NCBI GenBank assembly: GCA_017469785.1
Contig: JAFUFU010000008.1
Span: 68,642-132,641, forward strand
Source of the DNA: Treponema sp.
GTDB taxonomy: Bacteria; Spirochaetota; Spirochaetia; Treponematales; Treponemataceae
DNA length: 64,000 nt
Direction of reading: 5' to 3'
Part shown: positions 26,200 to 34,872 of the stretch, piece after piece
How positions within the stretch are numbered: the stretch's first letter is position 1
Layout of the letters: every line of letters starts with the position of its first letter
Translations under genes and position numbers: made by a program
The notes under the pieces: model-generated
What the model was told of the DNA's origin: nothing
Seen by the model: only the letters and a program-made list of their open reading frames with translations
Database searches by the model: none

Positions 26200-26878
26200 A
26201 GAATTAAAAAAAATCGTATGCAACGCAAATCTCGAGCTTGTTCGGAAAAAAATCGTAATTTACACCTGGGGAAATGTCAGCGCAATCGACCGTCAGAGCA
26301 ATCTTGTTGTTATAAAACCTTCGGGGGTTCCCTACGATGATATGAAACCTTCTGATATGGTGGTCGTTGATTTGGACGGTAAAGTTATTGAAGGAAGATG
26401 GAAACCGTCATCAGATACAAAAACTCATATTGAATTATACAAAAATTGCCCGGATATCGGTGGAATCGTACACACCCATTCAGTAAATGCCGTCGCGTTT
26501 GCTCAGGCGGGGCTTCCAATAAAGGCATTGGGCACGACTCACGCTGATTATTTTTACGGTTCAATTCCTTGCACTCGCGAACTTACCGAACGGGAAGTAC
26601 AGGAAGATTATGAGAAAAACACCGGAAAGGTGATTTTAGAGACTATAAATAAGAAAACTCCATTGAATATTCCAGGATGTATCGTAAAAAATCACGGACC
26701 TTTTGCCTGGGGAAAGGATGCGGATGAAGCGGTTCATAATGCCGTCGTCATGGAAACAATAGCGGAAATGAATTTGAAAACACTGCAACTCAATCCATGT
26801 GCAAACCTAGAACAATATGTTCTGGACAAGCATTACAACAGAAAGCATGGAAAAAATGCATATTATGGTCAGAAATGA
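26192..26878 (+). CDS. araD: L-ribulose-5-phosphate 4-epimerase family (AraD/UlaF)
   Basis: Class II aldolase-fold zinc enzyme that interconverts L-ribulose-5-phosphate and D-xylulose-5-phosphate. 228 aa, matching AraD (231 aa). Zinc ligands H94 and H96 (IVHTHSV) and H168 (VKNHGPF) are present, with D119 in THADYF and the C-terminal YYGQK matching catalytic positions of the E. coli enzyme. The substrate loop KPSGVPYDD is intact. No araA or araB is near; inside the polysaccharide operon it more likely feeds a pentose precursor than arabinose catabolism. Confidence 0.88.
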   Translation: MLEELKKIVCNANLELVRKKIVIYTWGNVSAIDRQSNLVVIKPSGVPYDDMKPSDMVVVDLDGKVIEGRWKPSSDTKTHIELYKNCPDIGGIVHTHSVNAVAFAQAGLPIKALGTTHADYFYGSIPCTRELTEREVQEDYEKNTGKVILETINKKTPLNIPGCIVKNHGPFAWGKDADEAVHNAVVMETIAEMNLKTLQLNPCANLEQYVLDKHYNRKHGKNAYYGQK

Positions 26879-26894
26879 CAAAGAGGAATTACCT

Positions 26895-27998
26895 ATGCAA
26901 GTACCATTTTTAAGTTTAAAAGACGTTACCGCAAAATACAAGGACGAGATTCACGAGGCGGCTCTGCGGGTCATCGTCTCTGGCTGGTATCTTCAGGGCA
27001 AGGAAAATGAAAAATTTGAGGCGGATTACGCTCGCTACATCGGCACGAAACACTGCGTGGGCTGTGCGAACGGCTTGGACGCGCTCATCTGGATTTTCCG
27101 CGCTTACATTGAGCTTGGAGTCATGAAAAAAGGCGATGAGGTGATTGTTCCTGCAAACACATATATCGCCACGATTCTCTCGATTACCGAGAACGGACTC
27201 GTACCAGTCCTTGTTGAGCCCAAACTGGACACATTTCAGATTGATGACAGTCGCATAGAAGAAAAAATCACTTCAAAGACAAAGGCAATTTGCATTGTGC
27301 ATCTTTACGGCCAGTGCGCCTATACCGAAAAAATCGGAGAACTTTGCAAAAAATACAATCTCAAGCTGGTTGAGGACAACGCTCAGGCTCACGGATGCGA
27401 ATTTAATGGAATGAAAACTGGCTCTTTGGGCGATGCCGCAGGACACTCTTTCTATCCTGGAAAGAATCTTGGCGCGCTGGGAGACGCGGGCGCGGTCACG
27501 ACAAACGACGAGGCGCTTGCAAATGCCGTCAGAAGCCTTGCCAACTACGGAAGCCAGAAAAAATATGTCTTCCAATATCAAGGGCGCAACAGCCGATTGG
27601 ACGAGATTCAGGCCGCAATCCTTGATGTAAAACTAAAGCATCTTGACGAAGACGTTGCGCTTCGAAAAGCAGTTGCAAAAAAATATATCGAAGGAATCAA
27701 GAATCCAAAAATCACGCTGCCGAAATTTTTTGACTGGAAGCAGCATGTCTTCCATATTTTCCCGATTTTGTGCGCGGAGCGCGACAGTTTGCAGAAATAC
27801 CTTGCGGAAAAAGAAATCGGTACGAACATTCATTACCCGATTCCTCCCCACAAGCAGGAATGTTACAAGGAATGGAACGGCATGTCTCTTCCTGTCACAG
27901 AAAAAATCCATGTCCAGGAGTTGAGTCTTCCTATGAGTCCCTGTCTTACGGATGAGCAGGTGCAGTATGTGATTGACGCTTTGAACGAATGGAAATGA
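26895..27998 (+). CDS. DegT/DnrJ/EryC1/StrS aminotransferase (FdtB/QdtB-like)
   Basis: PLP-dependent sugar aminotransferase. 367 aa from ATG 26895, which follows GAGGAATTACCT; an in-frame ATG at 26817 lies inside araD and adds unrelated sequence. Active-site K190 is in [15 protein letters not shown]161 in VEDNAQAHG, and [10 protein letters not shown] is the cofactor loop. Paired with the 3,4-ketoisomerase at 17843 it would make dTDP-3-amino-3,6-dideoxyhexose (Fuc3N or Qui3N). Higher GC than the neighbouring SDR gene. Confidence 0.9.
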   Translation: MQVPFLSLKDVTAKYKDEIHEAALRVIVSGWYLQGKENEKFEADYARYIGTKHCVGCANGLDALIWIFRAYIELGVMKKGDEVIVPANTYIATILSITENGLVPVLVEPKLDTFQIDDSRIEEKITSKTKAICIVHLYGQCAYTEKIGELCKKYNLKLVEDNAQAHGCEFNGMKTGSLGDAAGHSFYPGKNLGALGDAGAVTTNDEALANAVRSLANYGSQKKYVFQYQGRNSRLDEIQAAILDVKLKHLDEDVALRKAVAKKYIEGIKNPKITLPKFFDWKQHVFHIFPILCAERDSLQKYLAEKEIGTNIHYPIPPHKQECYKEWNGMSLPVTEKIHVQELSLPMSPCLTDEQVQYVIDALNEWK

Positions 27999-29023
27999 TG
28001 CTGAAAGTACCATTAGTGTCTGTACTGATTCCAGCATACAATCATGAGAAGTATGTGCAGGAGACGATTCGTTCCATAATCAAGCAGACATATAGCAATA
28101 TCGAACTTCTCGTTCTGGACGATGGCTCAACTGATTCAACGTTTTCAAAGATTAATGAATTGAAATCAGAATGTCTAAAACGTTTTGCGACCGTTCAGTT
28201 TTTGACCCAAGCAAATTCTGGAATTTGTAATACGTTAAATACGCTCTTTTCCATCGCAAAAGGAGAATATGTTTATATCATTGCCTCTGACGACCTTGCG
28301 GTTTGTGAGGCGATTGAAACTTTGTTGCAGAGTTTTGATACTCAGGACACAGTTCTCGCGGTTGGTGATAACGCAATAATCGACTGCGATTCAAATATAA
28401 TCGGCTGGGGAAAAGAACGAAGCGAAAAAACAACAAAGAGTATTTTTTATTCTTGGTGGGAATATAACTGTTTCAAGCGACCGGAGCTGATAAATATCGG
28501 TGATAATTTCGGTTCCTATGACTCGCTTTTAAAAGGCGGATATTTAACTAACGGATACCTTATACGGGCCAGCGCGCTAAAAAAAACGGGTGGTTGGAGA
28601 GATGGAACTCTTGACGATTGGTATATGCAGCTTCAACTCGCAAAAATCGGCAAATTCAAATTTGTTAATAAAAAACTGTGTCTTTATAGGTGGCATGGAG
28701 CAAATACAGCAGGAAACAGTATTGTAATGAGAAAAGCCATTGCACTGACAAAAAAATATGAGGAAGAACTTGTCATAAAATCTGAAAATAAAGAATTGCT
28801 CGAAAAATTTTATGCGAACATAGACTATTCTCCAGAGTTTTACAATGCTCTGGATGAAATTTTAAGCATGAAAACATGTGCTGACAGGTCTGATTTCTAT
28901 GCATACTACAAAAAAATAAGGCACCACACAAAGAAACAGTTGTTTTTCTATGTAGCTTCATTTATTCCATGTGCATTTGCAATTTTGAGAATGCACAGAA
29001 AAATCAAAAACAGGAGAAAATAA
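27989..29023 (+). CDS. Family 2 glycosyltransferase
   Basis: 344 aa GT-A enzyme. The N-terminus [20 protein letters not shown] and [12 protein letters not shown] form the nucleotide-sugar site; IIASDDLA is the DxD-like metal site. The C-terminal ~60 residues carry a basic, amphipathic and hydrophobic stretch ([20 protein letters not shown]) that may attach to the membrane. It overlaps the aminotransferase by 10 bp, and its TAA shares bases with the rmlA ATG (TAATG). Donor and acceptor are not predictable. Confidence 0.87.
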   Translation: MEMMLKVPLVSVLIPAYNHEKYVQETIRSIIKQTYSNIELLVLDDGSTDSTFSKINELKSECLKRFATVQFLTQANSGICNTLNTLFSIAKGEYVYIIASDDLAVCEAIETLLQSFDTQDTVLAVGDNAIIDCDSNIIGWGKERSEKTTKSIFYSWWEYNCFKRPELINIGDNFGSYDSLLKGGYLTNGYLIRASALKKTGGWRDGTLDDWYMQLQLAKIGKFKFVNKKLCLYRWHGANTAGNSIVMRKAIALTKKYEEELVIKSENKELLEKFYANIDYSPEFYNALDEILSMKTCADRSDFYAYYKKIRHHTKKQLFFYVASFIPCAFAILRMHRKIKNRRK

Positions 29024-29898
29024 TGAAAGGTATCATATTAGCTGGAGGAAGCGGAACAAGGCTTTATCCGATTACAAAGGCTGTATCAAAACAAATTTTG
29101 CCACTCTATGACAAGCCTATGATTTATTATCCTTTGAGTGTGCTTATGCTAGCAGGGATTAGGGAAATTCTAATTATATCAACTCCGCGTGATTTACCTC
29201 TATTCAAGGAGCTTTTTGGTGACGGAGCCTGGCTCGGCATGAAATTTTCCTATAAGGTTCAAGAAAAACCTCGCGGACTGGCTGATGCGTTCATCGTTGG
29301 CAAAGACTTCATCGGTGATGATGATGTAGCATTGGTGCTCGGAGACAATATTTTTTATGGACAAGGCTTCACCCCTAAATTGAGATTAGCTGTAGAGAAA
29401 ATTGAAAAAAGAGAATGTGATGCCGTGATTTTTGGTTATTACGTAAAAGACCCTACTGCATACGGTGTTGTTGAGTTTTCCGAGGACGGAACTGTACTTG
29501 GAATCGAGGAAAAGCCGGACTGCCCGAAATCAAATTATGCAGTTCCGGGATTGTATTTTTATAATAACGAAGTTGTGAGAATCGCAGCTGATGTAAAGCC
29601 GTCGCCTCGCGGTGAAATCGAAATTACAGCGATAAACAATGCATATCTTGCCAAAAAGACACTTTCTGTTCTTCTACTAGGCCGCGGGCTTGCATGGCTT
29701 GATACCGGAACTTATGATGGACTTATGGAAGCAAGTAACTTCATTGCTACGATTGAAAAACGACAGGGACTCTATGTCAGTTGCATTGAAGAAATAGCCT
29801 ATCAAAATAAATGGATTCAGAAAGAGGATTTGCTGAGAATGGCATCTGAATACAAAACAAACTATGGAGACTATCTTCGCTACATCGCTCAAAAATGA
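29023..29898 (+). CDS. rmlA: Glucose-1-phosphate thymidylyltransferase
   Basis: Makes dTDP-glucose, first step of dTDP-deoxysugar synthesis. 291 aa from ATG 29023, with GGAG upstream; an in-frame upstream ATG lies inside the previous gene. Signature [16 protein letters not shown], then [26 protein letters not shown] and [16 protein letters not shown] are canonical. It is the last gene of the locus. RmlB, needed to convert dTDP-glucose to the 4-keto-6-deoxy sugar used by the isomerase at 17843, is not in this window. Confidence 0.95.
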   Translation: MKGIILAGGSGTRLYPITKAVSKQILPLYDKPMIYYPLSVLMLAGIREILIISTPRDLPLFKELFGDGAWLGMKFSYKVQEKPRGLADAFIVGKDFIGDDDVALVLGDNIFYGQGFTPKLRLAVEKIEKRECDAVIFGYYVKDPTAYGVVEFSEDGTVLGIEEKPDCPKSNYAVPGLYFYNNEVVRIAADVKPSPRGEIEITAINNAYLAKKTLSVLLLGRGLAWLDTGTYDGLMEASNFIATIEKRQGLYVSCIEEIAYQNKWIQKEDLLRMASEYKTNYGDYLRYIAQK

Positions 29899-29921
29899 AT
29901 CAACTTCTGTCTGGCAAACAC

Positions 29922-31418
29922 CTACACAATAGCCTTCTTAACTTCCGCTACGAGATAGAATGAGCCGGTGACAAGGAGAATCGCTTCTTCCTCACCGGCT
30001 TTTTTTATTGCCTTCTTAATCTGCGCTTTGTAATCCTCACTGAAGTCATAGGAAAGTCCGGCCGCATCAAAGGCTCGGGTAAGGCCTTCCAAATCCGCTT
30101 TCTTCACGTCCCCTGGTTTCGTTAGGAAAATCTCGTCGAATTCGTTTTTAAAAAGAGGGGCGATGTCCTTTGCGTCCTTGTCAGCGGCACAGGCAAAAAG
30201 AAGAATCCTGCGTCTAAATGGAGCGGGGGATTCAGAAAATTCAGGCTGTTTTTTTTCTTGCAAAGAAGAGCCTGTCTTTTTGCTTTTCCTTTCGCCGAAG
30301 ACTTGATTCAGCGTCTCCATTGTGAAAGTCACGCTGTTGACCGTGTGCGCTCCGTCAAGAACAATCAGGGGATTTTCAAGAATCTCAAAGCGGGCAGGGA
30401 GTTTTGCTTTTGCTAAGCCCCGCTCGATAGCTTCCTCACTAATGGTCGGAAGCACCGTTTTTACGGCGAGGGCTGCCAGGGCCGCATTCTCTGCCTGAAA
30501 TTTACCCAACAACTGTAAGGTAGTTTTTACAGGTCGAGAGAAGATTTTTGAAGAAAAACTAACGCTCATTAGTGGTAAAATGCTTTGATTTTCTAAAGAT
30601 GTATAATTTTTTATACAATTCTCATAAAAATCCGAATTATCGTTAGTTAAAAATGTATTATTTTTTACACATTCTGTTATGTTTTTTATCTTAAAATCAA
30701 GGCTTTCTATTGTGTCTTCTATAAAAATGGCCGTTGCCTGCTTTTCGGCGGCTATTTTTTCAAAAACTTTCCGAACGTTCGGTTGTTGTCTGGCTATTAC
30801 CACGGGCGTATTTTTCTTGATTATTCCGCCTTTCTCATAGGCGATTTTTTCCAGAGTGTCGCCTAAGAATTCCGTGTGCTCAAGCTCTATAGGCGTGATA
30901 ACCGAAACCTTTGGGTTTATGACATTCGTTGAGTCCAGACGGCCACCCAGGCCCACTTCAAAAACAGAGTAGTCAACTTTTGCCTGCCGGAAGACTAAAA
31001 ATGAAAAAAGGGTGACAAGCTCAAACCAGGTGATTGGCCGCTGCCCCGGAAGCTCCTCTTGGCTGATGGACTGAACGCCGTCCATGATTTCCTGAACGGC
31101 CCGGTCGTAGGCCTCTTCCTCAAAAGGACCTCTTGGGCTTGAGACCCTTTCGATAAAATCTAGGATGTGGGGGGAAGTGTAAAGGCCTGTCTTGTAGCCG
31201 GCCTCGTCCAGAATCGAGGCGATGAAGCTTGATACCGAGCCTTTTCCCTTGCTGCCGGCCACATGGAAGCAGGGGGCGAAATTCTGGGGCTGACCGAACT
31301 TTTCGCAGAAGAAGCGCATTGTGTCCAGCCAGAAAATGTTCTTTTTGGGGGTTTTCTCGAAGTTGAGGTATGAGTCAATCCATGACTCTAGTTTTTGAAT
31401 GGAAGGGAGTTTTTTCAT
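29922..31418 (-). CDS. folC: Folylpolyglutamate synthase / dihydrofolate synthase
   Basis: Mur-ligase-family enzyme that adds glutamates to folates. 498 aa. P-loop VAGSKGKGSVSSF, the lysine-carbamylation and metal region VGLGGRLDSTNVI, PIELEHTEFLG and VLDGAHTVNS are conserved. Typical FolC is 420-440 aa. Here a low-complexity, AT-rich insert of about 50 residues (ECVKNNTFLTNDNSDFYENC region, nt 30560-30720) sits before the LLGKFQAENAALA segment. A second, charged one (KSKKTGSSLQEKKQPEFSES) lies in the C-terminal domain. The ATG lies 8 nt after TATAAT without Shine-Dalgarno. Confidence 0.93.
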   Translation of the reverse strand: MKKLPSIQKLESWIDSYLNFEKTPKKNIFWLDTMRFFCEKFGQPQNFAPCFHVAGSKGKGSVSSFIASILDEAGYKTGLYTSPHILDFIERVSSPRGPFEEEAYDRAVQEIMDGVQSISQEELPGQRPITWFELVTLFSFLVFRQAKVDYSVFEVGLGGRLDSTNVINPKVSVITPIELEHTEFLGDTLEKIAYEKGGIIKKNTPVVIARQQPNVRKVFEKIAAEKQATAIFIEDTIESLDFKIKNITECVKNNTFLTNDNSDFYENCIKNYTSLENQSILPLMSVSFSSKIFSRPVKTTLQLLGKFQAENAALAALAVKTVLPTISEEAIERGLAKAKLPARFEILENPLIVLDGAHTVNSVTFTMETLNQVFGERKSKKTGSSLQEKKQPEFSESPAPFRRRILLFACAADKDAKDIAPLFKNEFDEIFLTKPGDVKKADLEGLTRAFDAAGLSYDFSEDYKAQIKKAIKKAGEEEAILLVTGSFYLVAEVKKAIV

Positions 31419-31426
31419 GATGGAAA

Positions 31427-31432
31427 ATTATA
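31427..31432 (-). promoter_or_regulatory. -10 box of folC (leaderless type)
   Basis: Perfect TATAAT on the minus strand, then eight nucleotides (TTTCCATC) to ATG at 31418. No convincing -35 box is present at 16-18 nt spacing. Confidence 0.45.
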
Positions 31433-31469
31433 ATGATTAGGCTTCCTTTAAGCGAGTGAATTTTTCTTT

Positions 31470-31675
31470 TTTAAAAAATGCCCGCGCCGCCGTGTAGCAC
31501 CGCCGAAGGCGTTCACCGACATCCATGCCGTAACGAGAGCTTCGTTCTCGCGGCGGGTAGCGGATTTAAAATCACGTGACCTCCATGTCGCGACCAGATA
31601 ATGCAGGCATGGATGGCGGGGAATGAGGGTTACCGAAGTGCGGAAGGGCGGTAGCCAGTTGATTCGCGCCTGAAA
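31470..31675 (+). repeat. GC-rich intergenic sequence with inverted repeats
   Basis: The 319-bp gap between folC and trpS holds no gene. Its middle is much richer in GC than either edge. CATCCATGCC (31520-31529) is perfectly inverted as GGCATGGATG (31606-31615), and CGAGAG/TTCTCG (31534-31550) forms a hairpin with a CTTCG loop. The outer parts (CACCGCCGAAGGC near 31499; GGAAGGGCGGTA near 31642) are partly inverted copies. This looks like a folded repeat element rather than unique spacer; other copies cannot be checked here. Confidence 0.5.
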
Positions 31676-31737
31676 ATTCTTATGGATAAATTCTGACCTT
31701 TCTGATATATTTCTGTAACAGATTTTTTGGAGAAATT

Positions 31738-32832
31738 ATGTCAGATACCAACGTAGAATTAGAAACAAATGCAGATAAAATCTTGGCTGAGGCCATGCGC
31801 ATGAGCGAGAAAATTGAGGCAGATATCGCCGTCAATCCCAAAAAATACCGGGTTTTGACCGGTGACCGACCTACAGGCCGCCTTCACATCGGGCACTATT
31901 TCGGCTCCCTCAAGAACCGCGTCCGCCTTTCAAAACTGGGCGTTCCCACGATGATTCTCATTGCCGACTATCAGGTTTTGACCGACCATGACGCTTTCGA
32001 CAAAATCAGCCAGAACACGAAGGAGCTTGTAATCGATTATCTTGCCGCCGGAATCGAGCCTGGGGCAGATGTTTGCATTTATCCCCACAGCCACGTGCCT
32101 GAGGCAAACCAGCTCATGGTTCCATTTTTGACTCTGGTGACTAAGAGCGACCTTGACCGGAATCCTACCGTAAAGGACGAGATGGCCAAGTCTTCGATTC
32201 CCCTGAACGCTGGAATGTACACTTACCCGGTTCATCAGGCCGTGGACATTCTTTTCTGCAAAGGAAATGTCGTTCCTGTGGGAAAAGACCAGCTTCCTCA
32301 CCTTGAAATTGCCCGCCAGATTGCCCGAAGGTTCAACAACAAGTTCTGCAAGGGTAGCGAGCCGATTTTCCCTGAGCCCCACGCCCTTCTTTCAAAGACG
32401 CCGATGATTATGGGCTTGGACGGAAGCGCGAAGATGTCAAAATCCCTGGGGAACACGATCATGCTCTCTGCCACCGATGACGAGACTGCCAAGGCAATCA
32501 AAAAGGCAAAGACCGACCAGGACAGGCACATCACTTACGACCCGGTAAATCGCCCGGAAGTCGCAAATCTCCTGCGGATTATTTCTCTCTGTACTGACGA
32601 GACCCCTGAGGCTATCGCCGAGAGAATCGGGGATGGCGGCGGCGGAATGCTCAAAAACACCCTCACTGAGGCCTTGAACGAGCATTTGAGGCCCTTGCGC
32701 GCAAAAAGAGCCGAGCTTGAGCAGCAGCCGGAGCTTATCAGGAAAGTGCTTAACGAGGGCGTTGAGAAGGCGAGGACAATCGCCGAGAAGACCCTGCTTG
32801 AAGTGCGCCATGTGATGAACATGGAGATATAG
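31738..32832 (+). CDS. trpS: Tryptophanyl-tRNA synthetase
   Basis: Class I aminoacyl-tRNA synthetase charging tRNA-Trp. 364 aa. The HIGH motif is GRLHIGHYFGSLKNR near residue 45 and the KMSKS motif DGSAKMSKSLGNT near residue 226. An N-terminal extension of about 30 residues (MSDTNVELETNADKIL) makes it longer than the usual ~330 aa. GGAGAAATT precedes the ATG. It begins the unit trpS - yicC. Confidence 0.95.
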   Translation: MSDTNVELETNADKILAEAMRMSEKIEADIAVNPKKYRVLTGDRPTGRLHIGHYFGSLKNRVRLSKLGVPTMILIADYQVLTDHDAFDKISQNTKELVIDYLAAGIEPGADVCIYPHSHVPEANQLMVPFLTLVTKSDLDRNPTVKDEMAKSSIPLNAGMYTYPVHQAVDILFCKGNVVPVGKDQLPHLEIARQIARRFNNKFCKGSEPIFPEPHALLSKTPMIMGLDGSAKMSKSLGNTIMLSATDDETAKAIKKAKTDQDRHITYDPVNRPEVANLLRIISLCTDETPEAIAERIGDGGGGMLKNTLTEALNEHLRPLRAKRAELEQQPELIRKVLNEGVEKARTIAEKTLLEVRHVMNMEI

Positions 32833-32843
32833 GCGGTGCGGGT

Positions 32844-33713
32844 ATGAACAGCATGACAGGCTACGGGTTCAAGGAATCCGTCGTAGAAAACACGCAAATC
32901 AGCGTCGAAATCAAGAGCGTCAACAACCGCTTTCTCGATTTGAACATAAATCTTCCGTATTTTCTCAATCCACTTGAGTCTCGGGTGCGAAAAATCGTCT
33001 CTGAGAAAATCGTCCGCGGCAAGGTGGACGTGACGATTCGCGTAAAGGATATGGCAAGCACGGCAAAGGTGAGCGCAGACCCTCAGGCGGCGAAAATGTA
33101 CGCCGAGGCCATCGGTCAGATTGCCCTTGCCCTTGGGAAAAAGGCCGAGGACGTCCCACTTTCGCTTATCGTGAATCAGGAAGGAGTCCTCAACATCACC
33201 CACGACTACGATGCCGACACTTACTGGTCAAAAATTGAGGGCGTTTTTAATGAGGTCTTCGATAACTTTATAAGCGACCGTAAGCGGGAAGGCGAGAACC
33301 TCAAAAAAGACCTGCTTTCAAAGCTCGATGTCCTTGATTCCTGCGCCGCTTTCTTTAAGGAGTGGCAGCCAAAAATGGAAGAGAAGTTCCGGGAGCAGAT
33401 TACAACGAGATTCAAGGAGCTTCTGGGCGACAGCGTGGACGAGAACCGTATCATGACGGAAGTGGCGGCTATGATGGTGCGCTACACGATTAACGAGGAG
33501 ATTATCCGCCTGCACAGCCATCTGGCGGCTCTCCGAAAGGAATTCAGCGATAATCCGGTCCCGGGCAAGCGGATTGACTTCATCTGTCAGGAAGCCAACC
33601 GGGAAATCAACACGATCGGAAGCAAGAACCAGTTCACGGAAGTGGGCGCCATGGTAGTAAACGCCAAAGACGCCCTGGAAAACATCCGCGAGCAAAGCAA
33701 AAACGTGGAGTAA
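32844..33713 (+). CDS. yicC: YicC-family endoribonuclease
   Basis: 289 aa. The YicC_N start NSMTGYGFKESVVENTQIS and IKSVNNRFLDLNINLP, plus the C-terminal DUF1732 segment KRIDFICQEANREINTIGSK and NAKDALENIREQ, are diagnostic. YicC proteins are single-strand RNA endonucleases linked to stationary phase in E. coli. It starts 11 bp after trpS with GGCGGTGCGGG upstream. A dispersed repeat copy separates it from the cytidylate kinase-like gene. Confidence 0.93.
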   Translation: MNSMTGYGFKESVVENTQISVEIKSVNNRFLDLNINLPYFLNPLESRVRKIVSEKIVRGKVDVTIRVKDMASTAKVSADPQAAKMYAEAIGQIALALGKKAEDVPLSLIVNQEGVLNITHDYDADTYWSKIEGVFNEVFDNFISDRKREGENLKKDLLSKLDVLDSCAAFFKEWQPKMEEKFREQITTRFKELLGDSVDENRIMTEVAAMMVRYTINEEIIRLHSHLAALRKEFSDNPVPGKRIDFICQEANREINTIGSKNQFTEVGAMVVNAKDALENIREQSKNVE

Positions 33714-33720
33714 AAATGCT

Positions 33721-33872
33721 GATTCCTCACAGAGCTTAGGAGTGCACAGAGGAAGTCATGAATGGGGAATCTCGCATCTCAATCTCGTCGTATATAAAGC
33801 GATATGATTAAGGCGCGAGGCGTGGTTTTTATCAAACATTCCTCCGTGAACTCTGTGCCCTCTGTGAGAAAT
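33721..33872 (-). repeat. Dispersed ~150-bp intergenic repeat, copy B
   Basis: Reverse complement aligns along its length with 13755-13905. It fills nearly the whole gap between yicC and the next gene, so if both are on one transcript its inverted repeats would fold in the mRNA. Blocks ACAGAGGGCACAGAGT, GAGGAATGTTTGATAAAAAC, CGCCTTAATCATA and AGCTCTGTGAGGAATC mark the match; mismatches are scattered, indicating an old duplication. Confidence 0.8.
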
Positions 33873-33894
33873 CCTTAAATATGAAGGAGAAATT

Positions 33895-34452
33895 ATGTCT
33901 GAATACAAACTAAAAAAAGAGCTTCGGGTGGCTATTTCCGGGAAATCAGGCTGCGGGAATACTACTGTCTCAACCATGCTGGCAGAAAAACTCGGGGTCA
34001 AGCTCATAAACTACACTTTCCGCCAGCTTGCCGCTGAAAAGGGCATGACTCTTGCCCAGGTAATCGAAAGCGCAAAGACTGACGACAGTTATGATGTGGC
34101 GGTGGACACCCATCAGGTGGAGCTTGCAAAGGCTGAAGCCTGCGTTCTTGGGAGCCGCCTTGCCATCTGGATGCTCAAAGAAGCTGATGTAAAGGTTTAT
34201 CTCATCGCCTCTGACGACACCCGGGCCAAGAGAATCCTAAACCGTGAGGGTGGCGACCTGCAGCAAATCAAGGATTTTACCGCCATGCGCGACCGTGAGG
34301 ACAGCGCCCGCTACATGAAACTCTATCAGATTGACAACAATGAGTACGAATTCGCCGACCTTAAAATCGACACGGCCACCCGCACTCCGGAAATGATTGT
34401 GGAGATGATTCTTGATTACCTTGAAAAGAAGGGCTTTGTCGAAGAAGAATAG
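33895..34452 (+). CDS. cmk: Cytidylate kinase-like protein
   Basis: 185 aa, in the archaeal-type/Cytidylate_kin2 size class rather than the ~225-aa bacterial Cmk. It would phosphorylate CMP/dCMP. The P-loop region reads AISGKSGCGNTTVSTML: the position normally held by the Walker A lysine is Asn. Other kinase features are present: EACVLGSRLAIWML (CMP-binding side), YLIASDDTRAKRIL, and a lid-like MRDREDSARYMKLY. AAGGAGAAATT precedes the ATG. CMP kinase is the best call; activity with this P-loop is a question. Confidence 0.78.
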   Translation: MSEYKLKKELRVAISGKSGCGNTTVSTMLAEKLGVKLINYTFRQLAAEKGMTLAQVIESAKTDDSYDVAVDTHQVELAKAEACVLGSRLAIWMLKEADVKVYLIASDDTRAKRILNREGGDLQQIKDFTAMRDREDSARYMKLYQIDNNEYEFADLKIDTATRTPEMIVEMILDYLEKKGFVEEE

Positions 34453-34479
34453 GGCCGCCTTCAAACGAAATAAAGCGAA

Positions 34480-34533
34480 AAATCCTGCCGTGAGCGAATT
34501 TTTTATTTTCGCTTATCAGGCGGGATTTTTTTT
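34480..34533 (+). terminator. Long-stem terminator of the cytidylate kinase-like gene
   Basis: AAATCCTGCC (34480-34489) pairs with GGCGGGATTT (34519-34528). An inner GTGAGCGAA/TTCGCTTAT stem extends it, and eight T follow. Confidence 0.9.
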
Positions 34534-34608
34534 GCTTTAAGAGTAACGATTTATATTGGTCACATTTTGGTAACACAAGTGGTAACAGAAGGAAAATTGT
34601 TTTAAAAT

Positions 34609-34647
34609 AAAAAAAAACCTTGCGGAATATTTTGTTATTCTGCAAGG
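34609..34647 (-). terminator. Terminator of the tRNA-Phe/tRNA-Gly unit
   Basis: On the minus strand CCTTGCAGAATA pairs with TATTCCGCAAGG (one mismatch or wobble), followed by a run of nine T. Confidence 0.88.
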
Positions 34648-34653
34648 ATTTAA

Positions 34654-34725
34654 GCGGCAGAAGGGAGTCGAACCCTCGTCATCAGCTTGGAAGGCTGAGA
34701 TAATGAGCCGTTATATGACTGCCGC
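34654..34725 (-). tRNA. tRNA-Gly (anticodon TCC)
   Basis: 72-nt cloverleaf on the minus strand: acceptor GCGGCAG/CTGCCGC, anticodon stem CAGCC/GGCTG-type with loop CTTCCAA giving TCC, T-arm GAGGGTTCGACTCCCTT. CCA not encoded. It is 6 nt downstream of tRNA-Phe in the same transcript. Confidence 0.95.
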
Positions 34726-34731
34726 AAGAAG

Positions 34732-34804
34732 TGCCAGCGATTGGAATCGGACCAACGACAGGCAGATTTTCAGTCTGCTGCTCTACCAACTGAGCTACAC
34801 CGGC
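34732..34804 (-). tRNA. tRNA-Phe (anticodon GAA)
   Basis: 73-nt minus-strand tRNA with D-arm TAGCTCAGTTGGTAGAGCA, anticodon stem-loop GCAGACTGAAAATCTGC giving GAA, and T-arm GTTGGTCCGATTCCAATC. The acceptor contains two G-T wobbles (GCCGGTG with CGCTGGC). Lacks encoded CCA. Confidence 0.95.
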
Positions 34805-34872
34805 ATCTTGTCGTGTGACGGTGTTAAATATATATCTTTGTAAAAAAAATGTCAACAGATTTTTAAAAAAAA

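Noticed and set aside
29922..31418. Frameshift or pseudogene in folC because of its AT-rich interior
   Set aside because: The frame is continuous and all catalytic motifs are intact on both sides of the inserts.
31676..31737. Possible T-box or attenuator leader before trpS
   Set aside because: No specifier loop, T-box consensus or Trp-rich leader peptide is visible, and no terminator hairpin precedes the start.
32535..33203. 222-codon minus-strand open frame across trpS and yicC
   Set aside because: Spans the junction of two clear genes on the opposite strand and has no recognisable domain.
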